Of a DNA stretch of 64,000 nucleotides, positions 9,101-16,538 are shown one piece after another. The position numbers and the translations under genes were made by a program. Within the stretch, counting starts at the first letter, position 1, and each line of letters begins with the position of its first letter. The notes below the pieces were generated by a model, which searched no databases, was not told where the DNA came from, and saw nothing but the letters and a program-made list of their open reading frames with translations. Source of the DNA: Fimbriimonadaceae bacterium (lineage in GTDB: Bacteria > Armatimonadota > Fimbriimonadia > Fimbriimonadales > Fimbriimonadaceae); the NCBI GenBank assembly GCA_019638675.1, contig JAHBTE010000001.1, positions 404,605 through 468,604 on the forward strand, in the 5' to 3' direction.

Positions 9101-9619
9101 GCCGCTGTTATCTATTTGCTGGTTTGGATAGGATCGATCAAACTTCCACTGAAGATACGCTTCCAAGTAACCAAGCCCCGGAGCCTTAAGAGTTCCTGAT
9201 GGGTCAGTTTTTATAGGAGTGCTCGTTGCATTGGCCCAGATAAAATATGATTCTTTGTATTCGTCAATCAGTTGCTTTAGTTCGTTTGTTGGGCGACTCA
9301 AAATATCTTCGCCCGGCATTAATGGTGCGAGAGGAATAAGCCCGGCTACCGACTTCTGCTTTCTTAAAGTTACAAGCTTGTCGCTTAAGCCATTCGGATC
9401 AGCCAAGCGGATAACACATTCGTGCTCAGAGACCGACGTAACTTTGCCGATTCCCTTTGCAAGCGATTCCGCTGCAACCTTAGTATTAACATCCTTATGG
9501 ATGTTGATTTTTATGTCAATCGACACCAACCGTTGGTTGGAATTGTCTCCAAAAGCGAAACTGCTGGCGGCAAGACACAGAACCAGCAAAGCACCCAAAC
9601 GCACATTCAACTTCAACAT
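6164..9619 (-). CDS. Large secreted Asp-box β-propeller protein (sortilin/BNR-like)
   Basis: About 1151 residues. An N-terminal signal peptide (MLKLNVRLGALLVLCLAASS, cut near FAFG) is followed by a 200-residue region without recognised domains. A long propeller follows, built from repeats ending in the Asp-box pattern (VWKTTDAGVSW, IMRSTNAGATW, LYRSTDGGVTW, IWKTIDGGTNW, VFQTTNGGATW). Near residue 920 comes an Ig-like module (SVYSGDGGQLTVTIDR), then a C-terminal β-rich domain. Such repeats occur in sialidases, sortilin/Vps10 and Ycf48-like proteins; the catalytic Arg triad of sialidases is not evident, so binding or a xyloglucanase-like role is as likely. The ATG at 9619 is chosen over the upstream GTG (9631) because GGAG lies 11 bases before it. 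The gene stands alone and diverges from the nuo operon. Confidence 0.8.
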   Translation of the reverse strand: MLKLNVRLGALLVLCLAASSFAFGDNSNQRLVSIDIKINIHKDVNTKVAAESLAKGIGKVTSVSEHECVIRLADPNGLSDKLVTLRKQKSVAGLIPLAPLMPGEDILSRPTNELKQLIDEYKESYFIWANATSTPIKTDPSGTLKAPGLGYLEAYLQWKFDRSYPNQQIDNSGYAEIAQRRAMKQSEFGGSPKEAFGANTSDRQIAEFLNLRNVIQPKNGGPQEDISGNWEFMGPRDLRVPYTIYFGASPVNGRANAVAIDPNNANTFYIGGAQGGVWKTTDAGVSWSTTSDGWPLLGVSSLAIQPGNSDVILAGTGDFYGSDVGGIGIMRSTNAGATWTLVGTNIGSSMVSAIVFHPDNPSIAFASTGRSGSGRLYRSTDGGVTWFDSVGTVSTWSDVKIGAQRGDGTRTVWAVSGGNPGLIRKSNNQGASWTTVTSPVSGSQNPLHIAPSRFEPDTAYLLSTTSRQIWKTIDGGTNWTNVTTGFPNGSSNYNWSQGWYDYYINTSTRPDGAGGFVDVVYVGLIDIVMSINGGSTWRSIGGSNYTAGYTNTALTHVDHHNFAVDPSNPNRCVVTTDGGAFLMVYNPTADTVSWTRLNKALAITQFYTLAVHPTNPDYVKGGTQDNSTPHSFGNLIQWQNPGAGDGAGCGINWLDTNTQYNSSQNQGLYKTTNGYNSSSSFKPSLTGHSVPFIGKLWLDKNNPYNVYMNTNYLNRYDEVTNAWTMQLGGIALSASARINAFDVANGNSNILYTGAGDGDLYKSVNFGSSWTKLDDIGGFTNRSILALSVSPSNSNDILIGVGGSGNHLYRCADTSAATPSFVSVSGSGATGLPNVALTSIARDPWQPETRWYVATDVGVFQTTNGGATWEDITQPRGLPNVQVNELIANPTTGYLTAATFGRGIWRMKIVPAVVQSITGPNSVYSGDGGQLTVTIDRPAPAGGVSVPLSSNHPSLIVPASVTIPAGSNSANVPFTTVEITSNANVTVTATMGGAVTKNILVRGAANVSPNSVTLFNGVNPTGNLASFVASDDNKYSWTIGAISRRWETRMEATLDVSGASLGDVRAEFEFSTQFPNLNYQISFFNYSTNAFDEVQIGTTSTVDQLVTFTPNMTNYVNGSNQVRIRVNFHDQGNSRTSFKPFVDMIRLRLFQ

Positions 9620-9850
9620 TGCAACTTTCACTCCGACGTGAATAATCAGAGTGCATAGTATCAGCGACGAGCCATCTTATGGTAGCCCTTGTCGAAAATA
9701 TGTGGGAAACCTGGTAATTCCTACGCAATCCTTAATAATCGCAATAACCTTGCTCGCCTTCTGGGAAGTTAGGTGCAGACGCGGCTCACTTTAGGGTACA
9801 CATCCAAAGTTATTGGGCAGAGTTCCCGAAACACCGTAAGGCAAACAAAT

Positions 9851-12010
9851 ATGGCGTCGGTCGCACAAGAACAGATGGTCACAATCAGCATTAATGATGT
9901 TGAGATTCAGGTGCCCAAAGACGAGCTGATCGTCGAATCTGTAAAGCGGCTAGGACTCGAAGTTCCAATTTTTTGCTATCACCCCCGCATGAAACCAGTT
10001 GGCATGTGCCGTATGTGTCTGGTTGACGTTGGATTCAAACAACCAGATGGCACGGTACGCAAAATGCCAAAACCACAAGCCGCTTGCACCCTTCCTGCCA
10101 GCGACAACATGGTGATCTATACGGATACTGAACAAATCCACAAAGATCGCAAGGGTGTACTTGAATTCCTTTTAATCAATCACCCGCTCGACTGCCCGAT
10201 CTGCGACCGTGGCGGTGAATGTCCTCTTCAAAACAACACCATTGCTTACGGGCCATCCACTTCTCGATTTGTGGAGATGAAGCGGCACTTGCCTAAGGCT
10301 TACCCGCTTTCACAATATGTAACGCTCGACCTTGAACGATGTATTCAATGTGGACGATGCGTACGGTTCACCGAAGAAATCAGTGGCGACTCCCAGCTTG
10401 CGTTCCGCTTCCGTGGTTCGCAGATGCAGCCATCAACATACCAACTCACAGATTTTGAATCTAAGTTCAGTGGCAACGTTATTGAAATTTGTCCCGTCGG
10501 AGCCCTAACTTCCAGCCGCTACCGATTCCGTGCTCGGCCCTGGGATTTGGAAACCAAACCCGGTATTTGCACTGTCACTCCTTGCGGAACCAATATTTGG
10601 TTTGACCATCGGGCGGGCAAATTCATCCGAATTAACGGTCGCACCAACGAACAAGTCAACGAAGAATGGACAGCCGACCGATGTAAATTCGGACACGACT
10701 TCTACAACTCACCCGCAAGGCTGACCGCTCCGAATCGACGCAACGGTAACGACTTTGTCCGATCCTCATGGGGTGAAGTCACAAAGGAAGTCGTGGAGCA
10801 CTTGACCGAAGCCGCCGGCAACTCCGCTTTATTAATCAGCCCCAAAAGTTCGAACGAAGCGATTTTCCTTGGTCAAAAATTATTCCGCGAACACCTTGGT
10901 TCGCACAATATTGATCACAGAACGAAAGGTGATTTTCTCGGACATGAGAGCCGGGTTGAAAACGTACTTGGCGTCGCCCCATTACAATCGGCCATTGCCG
11001 ACCTTGAGTTTAAGGATTCTGTACTGATTTTTGGATCTTCGCTCGCAGATGAACAACCAATGTCGTTCTTGCGGGTTCGTAAGGGTTGGTTCCAGCGCGG
11101 GATGAAGGTTGTAGTAGCGAGTTCGCACCCAACCGAAGCCGATACCTTCGCTCACGTCATTCTGCGATACAACGCTGGAAGCGAGGCTCACGCCGCAGCG
11201 GCAATCGCCAGTGCGATGGGTGCCGCACCAAACGTAAAATTAGCTGACGCATTGAAGAAATCTGGCTTAGATGAAGCGGATGTCAAGTTAGCCGCCGAGG
11301 TTTTAAAAACCACAAACTCTGCCACGATCACAACTCATTCGATGACGGTTGATGAAAGTGGTATCGCCGCTTATCACATCCTTGCCGGATTAGCCGCGAC
11401 AAACGGGGGCACCTTTAACTACATGGGGCCGGAATGTAACACGCAAGGCGCAATCGCTCTCGGCGGATTGCCCGATGTTCTCCCTGGCGGTGCAAAAGCT
11501 AACGGTATGAACACTCGCCAGATTTTGCAAGCCGCGTCGGAAGGAAAAATCAAAACGCTTTTCCTTGTTGATTTCGATCCTATTGATGATTATCACGAAA
11601 CCGATCTGGCAACTAAAGCGCTGGAAAACGTGGATTTCCTCATCTACGCGGCTTCTGTGCCTGGCTCATCAGCCGCATACGCATCGGTTGTCCTTCCGCT
11701 AGCATTGCCTGCTGAACAAGATGGAACTTACACATCGAGCGAAGGCCGCGTGCAGCGAATGAATCAGATCATTCCTGCTCCCGGCGAATCCAAAGCGGCT
11801 TGGAAAGTTTTTACCGAACTCTTGCTGCGGATCAAGCCATCCAACCTGCCGTTCAATGCAGGCGAAGTGATGGGCGAAATCGCAAAAGCTGTTCCAGCAT
11901 ATGAACCGGCAACCGTCGGCAAACTCTCGTCAACTGGCTATGTTCTCCCACCAACACAAGCCAATTTCAATTCCGAGGCTTTCGCCGGGGTGCTCCAGAA
12001 GCTCCCCTAA
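9851..12010 (+). CDS. nuoG: NADH-quinone oxidoreductase subunit G
   Basis: The peripheral-arm electron-transfer subunit of respiratory complex I, 719 residues from the ATG at 9851, which has AAGG upstream; an in-frame ATG at 9773 would add 26 residues unlike the family. Visible cluster ligands are Cys42, 53, 56 and 79 for the 2Fe-2S cluster N1b, His111/Cys115/Cys118/Cys124 for the His-ligated N5, and Cys164/167/170 with Cys214 for N4. The extra N7 site is not canonical: CTVTPCGTN at 240-248 and DRC at 278 do not give C-x2-C-x3-C-x27-C. The C-terminal half is the molybdopterin-oxidoreductase-like domain that has lost its cofactor role. It opens the operon nuoG-H-J-K-L-M-x-N; nuoE and nuoF, its usual partners, are elsewhere. 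Confidence 0.95.
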   Translation: MASVAQEQMVTISINDVEIQVPKDELIVESVKRLGLEVPIFCYHPRMKPVGMCRMCLVDVGFKQPDGTVRKMPKPQAACTLPASDNMVIYTDTEQIHKDRKGVLEFLLINHPLDCPICDRGGECPLQNNTIAYGPSTSRFVEMKRHLPKAYPLSQYVTLDLERCIQCGRCVRFTEEISGDSQLAFRFRGSQMQPSTYQLTDFESKFSGNVIEICPVGALTSSRYRFRARPWDLETKPGICTVTPCGTNIWFDHRAGKFIRINGRTNEQVNEEWTADRCKFGHDFYNSPARLTAPNRRNGNDFVRSSWGEVTKEVVEHLTEAAGNSALLISPKSSNEAIFLGQKLFREHLGSHNIDHRTKGDFLGHESRVENVLGVAPLQSAIADLEFKDSVLIFGSSLADEQPMSFLRVRKGWFQRGMKVVVASSHPTEADTFAHVILRYNAGSEAHAAAAIASAMGAAPNVKLADALKKSGLDEADVKLAAEVLKTTNSATITTHSMTVDESGIAAYHILAGLAATNGGTFNYMGPECNTQGAIALGGLPDVLPGGAKANGMNTRQILQAASEGKIKTLFLVDFDPIDDYHETDLATKALENVDFLIYAASVPGSSAAYASVVLPLALPAEQDGTYTSSEGRVQRMNQIIPAPGESKAAWKVFTELLLRIKPSNLPFNAGEVMGEIAKAVPAYEPATVGKLSSTGYVLPPTQANFNSEAFAGVLQKLP

Positions 12011-12034
12011 GCTCCTGGGTAAAGTGAGGTCGAA

Positions 12035-13363
12035 TTGGTCGCAGAATTTTTCCTAAGGCTCAACGCGGAAAACCCGCTCTTACTCGGTTTAATCCGGGTT
12101 CTTTTTGTAGTCATCGCGATCCTCTCATTAGTTCCACCCCTGATTTGGTGGGAAAGACGCTTGCTTTCTTGGATGCAAGATCGAATCGGCCCAAACCGCT
12201 CTGGAACCATCACCTTCCCCGATAGCTTCCCGCTCAAAGGTTTGGCGGGGAAAAAAGTTCGCACATTCGGTTTGATTCAGCCTTTGCTCGATGGTTTGAA
12301 GCTCTTCCTCAAAGAGGACATCACTCCAAACTCAGTTGACCGGAAGATTTACTTTATTGCTCCTGCAATTGCACTTTTCCCTGCATTTGCTCTCGGAGCA
12401 ACATTGCCTTGGGGTCCAAGCACAGGTTTATACGGAATCTTGACTCCTGTCGCCGACGTGGAGATCGGCATCCTCTATGTGCTCGCGATTTCTTCACTCG
12501 GAGCCTACGGAATTGTTCTTGCGGGTTACGCCAGTAACAACAAGTACTCGATGATGGGTGCGTTGCGCGCTTCGGCTCAACTCATCAGCTATGAACTCGC
12601 CATGGCCATGTCTGTCGCGGCGATCATCATGGCGACAGGAAGCATGAAGCTCACCCAAGTGGTTTCAGCTCAAGAAGAGCCGCTCTGGGGAGTCGTTCCT
12701 TGGGCGCATAACTGGTTTATCCTTACTCCGTTTGGCTTGATCAGCGCGATCATATTTTTGATTGCAGTCATTGCGGAAACGAATCGGGCCCCGTTTGACC
12801 TTCCGGAAGCAGAGAACGAGCTCATTGCTGGCTACCACACAGAATATTCCTCGATGAAATTTGCTGTGTTCTTTATGGGTGAATACGCGGCAATGTTTAT
12901 ATTCAGCGGAGTGTTCGCCACCTTGTTCTTAGGCGGATATAACATCCTTCCGATTGATTGGAGCTACTTAGCCGCAACTACAGGCAATGGGTTCTTTAAA
13001 ATGCTCGCCGGAGCAAACTACTGGCTTGCACCGCTTGTCTTCCTCGGCAAGTGCTTCATGGGAATCACATTCTTTATTTGGCTCCGGGCCACCCTGCCAA
13101 GGCTCCGTTATGACCAGTTGATGGATCTTGGCTGGAAATCAATGTTGCCGATCGCTGTCGCCAACTTCATCGTTGTTGGCCTGTGGATCATCTGCACCAC
13201 ACTCTATGGCGCGGGTGGAGGATGGATCGCTGCAATCGCTGCGATGATCCTCTTTGTGATCTTGTACTTGAACATTTTGAATACGAGCCGGAAGGCAAAT
13301 CCGGCTACCGCAACCAGATCGATCACGATGGTGAAATCTCCTACCAAGACGGAGTCGCCATAA
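12035..13363 (+). CDS. nuoH: NADH-quinone oxidoreductase subunit H
   Basis: The 442-residue membrane subunit at the junction of the peripheral and membrane arms of complex I; it forms much of the quinone-binding chamber. It has about eight hydrophobic helices and the family signatures WWERRLLSWMQDRIGPNR near the N-terminus, NKYSMMGALRASAQLISYEL, and PFDLPEAENELIAGYHTEYS, where the acidic residues shape the quinone pocket. The start is TTG at 12035 preceded by GTGAGGT (12024-12030); no ATG or GTG fits. A hydrophilic C-terminal tail of about 25 residues extends beyond the usual end. It follows nuoG by 24 bases. nuoI, normally next, is missing. Confidence 0.95.
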   Translation: MVAEFFLRLNAENPLLLGLIRVLFVVIAILSLVPPLIWWERRLLSWMQDRIGPNRSGTITFPDSFPLKGLAGKKVRTFGLIQPLLDGLKLFLKEDITPNSVDRKIYFIAPAIALFPAFALGATLPWGPSTGLYGILTPVADVEIGILYVLAISSLGAYGIVLAGYASNNKYSMMGALRASAQLISYELAMAMSVAAIIMATGSMKLTQVVSAQEEPLWGVVPWAHNWFILTPFGLISAIIFLIAVIAETNRAPFDLPEAENELIAGYHTEYSSMKFAVFFMGEYAAMFIFSGVFATLFLGGYNILPIDWSYLAATTGNGFFKMLAGANYWLAPLVFLGKCFMGITFFIWLRATLPRLRYDQLMDLGWKSMLPIAVANFIVVGLWIICTTLYGAGGGWIAAIAAMILFVILYLNILNTSRKANPATATRSITMVKSPTKTESP

Positions 13364-13448
13364 AATCGGTCATCAAATGCCTGAAACTGGGAATCAGGCA
13401 AACAATGAGTAGAAACATGAAGGATAAGACCCTGGGAGGCTTAACGAT

Positions 13449-13952
13449 ATGACACTGAACCAAATCGCGTTCATTGTCCTTTCGTGCCTGGCATTGTTCG
13501 GAGCCGTCGGGGTTGTTTTCTTCAATACGCCCGTTCGCTCTGCGATGGCCTTGGTGGTTAACTTCTTCACCCTTGGCCTTGTGTACTTCATGCTTGGCAG
13601 TGAACTCATCGGAATCACCCAAATCATGGTTTATGCCGGTGCGATCATGGTTTTGTTCTTGTTCGTAATCATGATTCTAAAATCGACGAACGACACTGAT
13701 AAGCCGCAACTCGGAGAACGCAGATTTTTGTTCTCTCTGCTTGGTGCTGGAATCGTATTTGGCATGATTTACCGATACGTGATCATGCCGACTATGGGCC
13801 GAACAGATATCCAATTCACTCGAACTTACGGCACACCACAAGAAATTGGAAAGACTCTATTCACCCAATACGCTTGGCCATTTGAGATCGTCTCCATGCT
13901 CCTACTTGTTGGGATCGTCGGCTCAATCATGCTTGCAAAGAGGAAGTTTTAA
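13449..13952 (+). CDS. nuoJ: NADH-quinone oxidoreductase subunit J
   Basis: A 167-residue integral membrane subunit of complex I with five predicted helices. The π-bulge helix signature is visible in LIGITQIMVYAGAIMVLFLF around residues 54-73, matching the NuoJ/ND6 family. It works in proton pumping by transmitting conformational change from the quinone site to the antiporter subunits. An SD-like GGGAGG stands at 13434-13439, 9 bases before the ATG. Its TAA shares a base with the nuoK ATG (TAATG at 13950-13954), so the two are coupled. The 85-base gap before it is too small for nuoI and shows no coding trace. Confidence 0.94.
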   Translation: MTLNQIAFIVLSCLALFGAVGVVFFNTPVRSAMALVVNFFTLGLVYFMLGSELIGITQIMVYAGAIMVLFLFVIMILKSTNDTDKPQLGERRFLFSLLGAGIVFGMIYRYVIMPTMGRTDIQFTRTYGTPQEIGKTLFTQYAWPFEIVSMLLLVGIVGSIMLAKRKF

Positions 13953-14332
13953 TGATTCCGATTCTAAATCACTTGCCAATTGCTTCCGTTTTTGACGAAG
14001 TTCCTCTCGGTTGGTTTTTGACTCTTAGCCTGCTCATGTTTACTTTGGGGGCCGTAGGGGTAGTGGTTCGGCGTAATCCGGTAGTCGTATTCATGTGCAT
14101 TGAATTGATGCTCAACGCGGTCAATCTCACATTTCTTTCGTTTGCGGCCTACCCAACTCAAATGGTTGCATTGAGCAATCCGGGTGAAGCTGCGATTACT
14201 GGTCAAATGGTTGTGATTTTTGTAATGGCAATCGCCGCCGCCGAGGTAGCCGTTGGGCTAGGCATTATCATGGCAATCTTCCGACTCCGCAATGAAGCGG
14301 ACGTTGACGACATGAACACGATGAGGGGCTAA
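13952..14332 (+). CDS. nuoK: NADH-quinone oxidoreductase subunit K
   Basis: A 126-residue, three-helix membrane subunit homologous to ND4L and MrpC. Typical residues are seen in FTLGAVGVVVRRNPVVVFMC, then IELMLNAVNLTFLSFA, where the buried Glu of helix 2 is part of the proton path, and VIFVMAIAAAEVAVGLGI with the second conserved Glu in helix 3. The protein is slightly longer than the usual 100 residues because of an N-terminal extension of about 20 residues (MIPILNHLPIASVFDEVPLG), which could mean that translation begins further in; coupling to nuoJ favours the ATG at 13952. nuoL starts 7 bases after its stop. Confidence 0.94.
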   Translation: MIPILNHLPIASVFDEVPLGWFLTLSLLMFTLGAVGVVVRRNPVVVFMCIELMLNAVNLTFLSFAAYPTQMVALSNPGEAAITGQMVVIFVMAIAAAEVAVGLGIIMAIFRLRNEADVDDMNTMRG

Positions 14333-14339
14333 TCAGAGG

Positions 14340-16538
14340 ATGGAACAAGACATTTTTCGCAATATCTGGTGGGTTCTCGCCCTTCCCGTTTTCGGATTTC
14401 TCATCCAGGCGTTCACAGGCAAGATCATTATTGATAGCCTCGGCCCGAAAATCGGTCGCCGCATCATGGGGGCACTTGCCGTTGCTCCGATTGCGGTTGG
14501 GTTTGCGCTAGCCGCTCAAATCACTGCCGAACTCGCCAAGTTGCCAGAAGAAAGCCGGCTAAGAATCCTGACTCTCTTCGAGTGGATTACCGTAGGCAAT
14601 CTCTCTATTCCATTTGAAGTCCGTGTCGATGCGCTTAGCATGACGATGGTTCTCATTATCACGGGAATCGGATCGCTCATTCACCTTTACGCTACTGGCT
14701 ACATGGCGGAAGAAAAAGATTACGCTCGATTCTTCACGTATTTGAACCTGTTTGTCGGTGCAATGCTCATTTTGGTGCTTGGCAACAACCTGGCTCTCCT
14801 CTTCGTTGGTTGGGAAGGCGTCGGTGTCTGCTCCTATCTCCTCATAGGTTTTTGGTACAAAGAAAAGTACAACAGCTTCGCCGCGAACAAAGCGTTCATC
14901 GTCAACCGAATTGGTGACTGGGGTCTCACGCTGGGAATCTTCACCTTGGCTTACATGGCGAGCAAAACCCTTGGCGTAGCCGGAAATATTGAACCGCGAT
15001 GGCTTAGTTATGACGTGCTTCTGCCAAATGCGCAAGCAATTTTCGCCGCATTCGATCCTTGGATGATCATCACCGCTTGCTTACTGCTTTTCATCGGAGC
15101 GATGGGTAAATCCGCGCAGTTTCCGCTTTACCTCTGGCTTCCAGATGCGATGGCCGGCCCTACTCCGGTTTCCGCACTCATTCACGCAGCAACCATGGTC
15201 ACCTCTGGTGTGTTCCTGCTCAACCGAATGTCTCCATTCTTCGCCCAAGCTCCAACTGCTGGTGCCGTTGTCGCAATTATTGGTGCGATCACAGCTCTGC
15301 TGGGTGCTCTCATTGCATTCGGGCAAACCGACATCAAAAAGGTTTTGGCCTTCTCCACGGTTTCTCAGCTTGGCTATATGTTCATTGCATGCGGAGTGGG
15401 TGCTTATTGGGTTGGCTTATTCCACGTCGCCACTCACGCGTTCTTTAAAGCTCTGTTGTTCCTTGGCTCAGGTGCGGTCATTCACGCAATGGCGCACAAC
15501 CAAGATATGCGCAACTATGGAAAGTTGCTTAAGTACATCCCGATTACAGCGTCAACTATGCTCGTGGGCTGGCTTGCAATCGCTGGCTTCCCGTTTATGA
15601 GTGGTGCGTTTTCCAAAGAAGAAATCCTGATCACTTCATTCGGTTCTAACCTAGGCTGGTACGGGGCTCCGATCGGAATGATTGTGGGTGGAGTTGCCTT
15701 GGTAGTTGCATTCCTAACTGCCGCGTACATGTCACGAATGACATTCATGACATTCTTTAGCGGCGACGAGCGATGGAAACTGATCCCCGCCCATGCACAT
15801 GGTCACGACGATCATCACCACGATGACCACGGGCATGACGACCACCATGAGCATCACGAGGATTCGCACGGCTTCTTCTATACCGATGCTGAAATGGCGG
15901 CTATTGCTTTGCGAACTCCGCACGAACATCACCACGATCTTGATGAAAGCCACACACCGCACGAAGTTCCACCCAGCATGTGGTTCCCTCTGGTTGCCCT
16001 CGCTGGACTCAGCATTATTGGCGGCGGCTGGCTCTTCTTCGGCGTGAACCTAGCCGAGTGGCTCGGTTCAGCTGGCGTTGTAGTTCACCACCACGACCAT
16101 ATCGAATCAATTCCCGCGTTTCTGCAAAAAACTGTGAGTAGCTGGATATTCCTCGCTGCAACCGCGTGTTTCATCGGTGGCGTCGTTTGGGGATGGCTCC
16201 GGTACGGCAAATCGCTTCCAGCCAACGATGGGCGTGACCTCAGTAAATGGGGATGGTTCCAACGCTCTGGTTCACAGCAATTCGGCATTGATGGAGCACT
16301 CACCGACGGTTTTGTTGGCGGTGGCAACGTGATCGGAAAAGCGAGTTGGGCATTCGATAAGAGCTTAGTTGATGGACTGGTCAACGGTGTCGCCAAACTC
16401 ACTGGCTTAATCGGAAGAATGTTAGGAAGTGGTCAGTCGGGATTTGTTCGTGGATATGCCGCGCTGATGCAAGTTGGGGTGGCCGCTCTGATCCTCTACT
16501 TCATCTATCAAATGGTCACTCTGGGAGGTGGCAACTAA
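14340..16538 (+). CDS. nuoL: NADH-quinone oxidoreductase subunit L with His-rich insertion
   Basis: The distal antiporter-like proton-pumping subunit, 732 residues. Core motifs include LFVGWEGVGVCSYLLIGFW (with the key Glu of helix 5), MGKSAQFPLYLWLPDAMAGPTPVSALIHAATMV split over residues about 258-290, and KALLFLGSGAVIHA. It is about 100 residues longer than typical NuoL. The excess includes a strongly His/Asp-rich loop at about residues 484-541, with 19 histidines, lying between late transmembrane helices, and a smaller HHHDH cluster near residue 584. The loop may bind metal, but this is inference from composition. The long lateral helix and C-terminal anchor helix follow. TAA overlaps the nuoM ATG. 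Confidence 0.95.
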   Translation: MEQDIFRNIWWVLALPVFGFLIQAFTGKIIIDSLGPKIGRRIMGALAVAPIAVGFALAAQITAELAKLPEESRLRILTLFEWITVGNLSIPFEVRVDALSMTMVLIITGIGSLIHLYATGYMAEEKDYARFFTYLNLFVGAMLILVLGNNLALLFVGWEGVGVCSYLLIGFWYKEKYNSFAANKAFIVNRIGDWGLTLGIFTLAYMASKTLGVAGNIEPRWLSYDVLLPNAQAIFAAFDPWMIITACLLLFIGAMGKSAQFPLYLWLPDAMAGPTPVSALIHAATMVTSGVFLLNRMSPFFAQAPTAGAVVAIIGAITALLGALIAFGQTDIKKVLAFSTVSQLGYMFIACGVGAYWVGLFHVATHAFFKALLFLGSGAVIHAMAHNQDMRNYGKLLKYIPITASTMLVGWLAIAGFPFMSGAFSKEEILITSFGSNLGWYGAPIGMIVGGVALVVAFLTAAYMSRMTFMTFFSGDERWKLIPAHAHGHDDHHHDDHGHDDHHEHHEDSHGFFYTDAEMAAIALRTPHEHHHDLDESHTPHEVPPSMWFPLVALAGLSIIGGGWLFFGVNLAEWLGSAGVVVHHHDHIESIPAFLQKTVSSWIFLAATACFIGGVVWGWLRYGKSLPANDGRDLSKWGWFQRSGSQQFGIDGALTDGFVGGGNVIGKASWAFDKSLVDGLVNGVAKLTGLIGRMLGSGQSGFVRGYAALMQVGVAALILYFIYQMVTLGGGN

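Noticed and set aside
13364-13448. Remnant of nuoI between nuoH and nuoJ
   Set aside because: Only 85 bases and no C-x2-C-x2-C-x3-CP coding trace in any frame.
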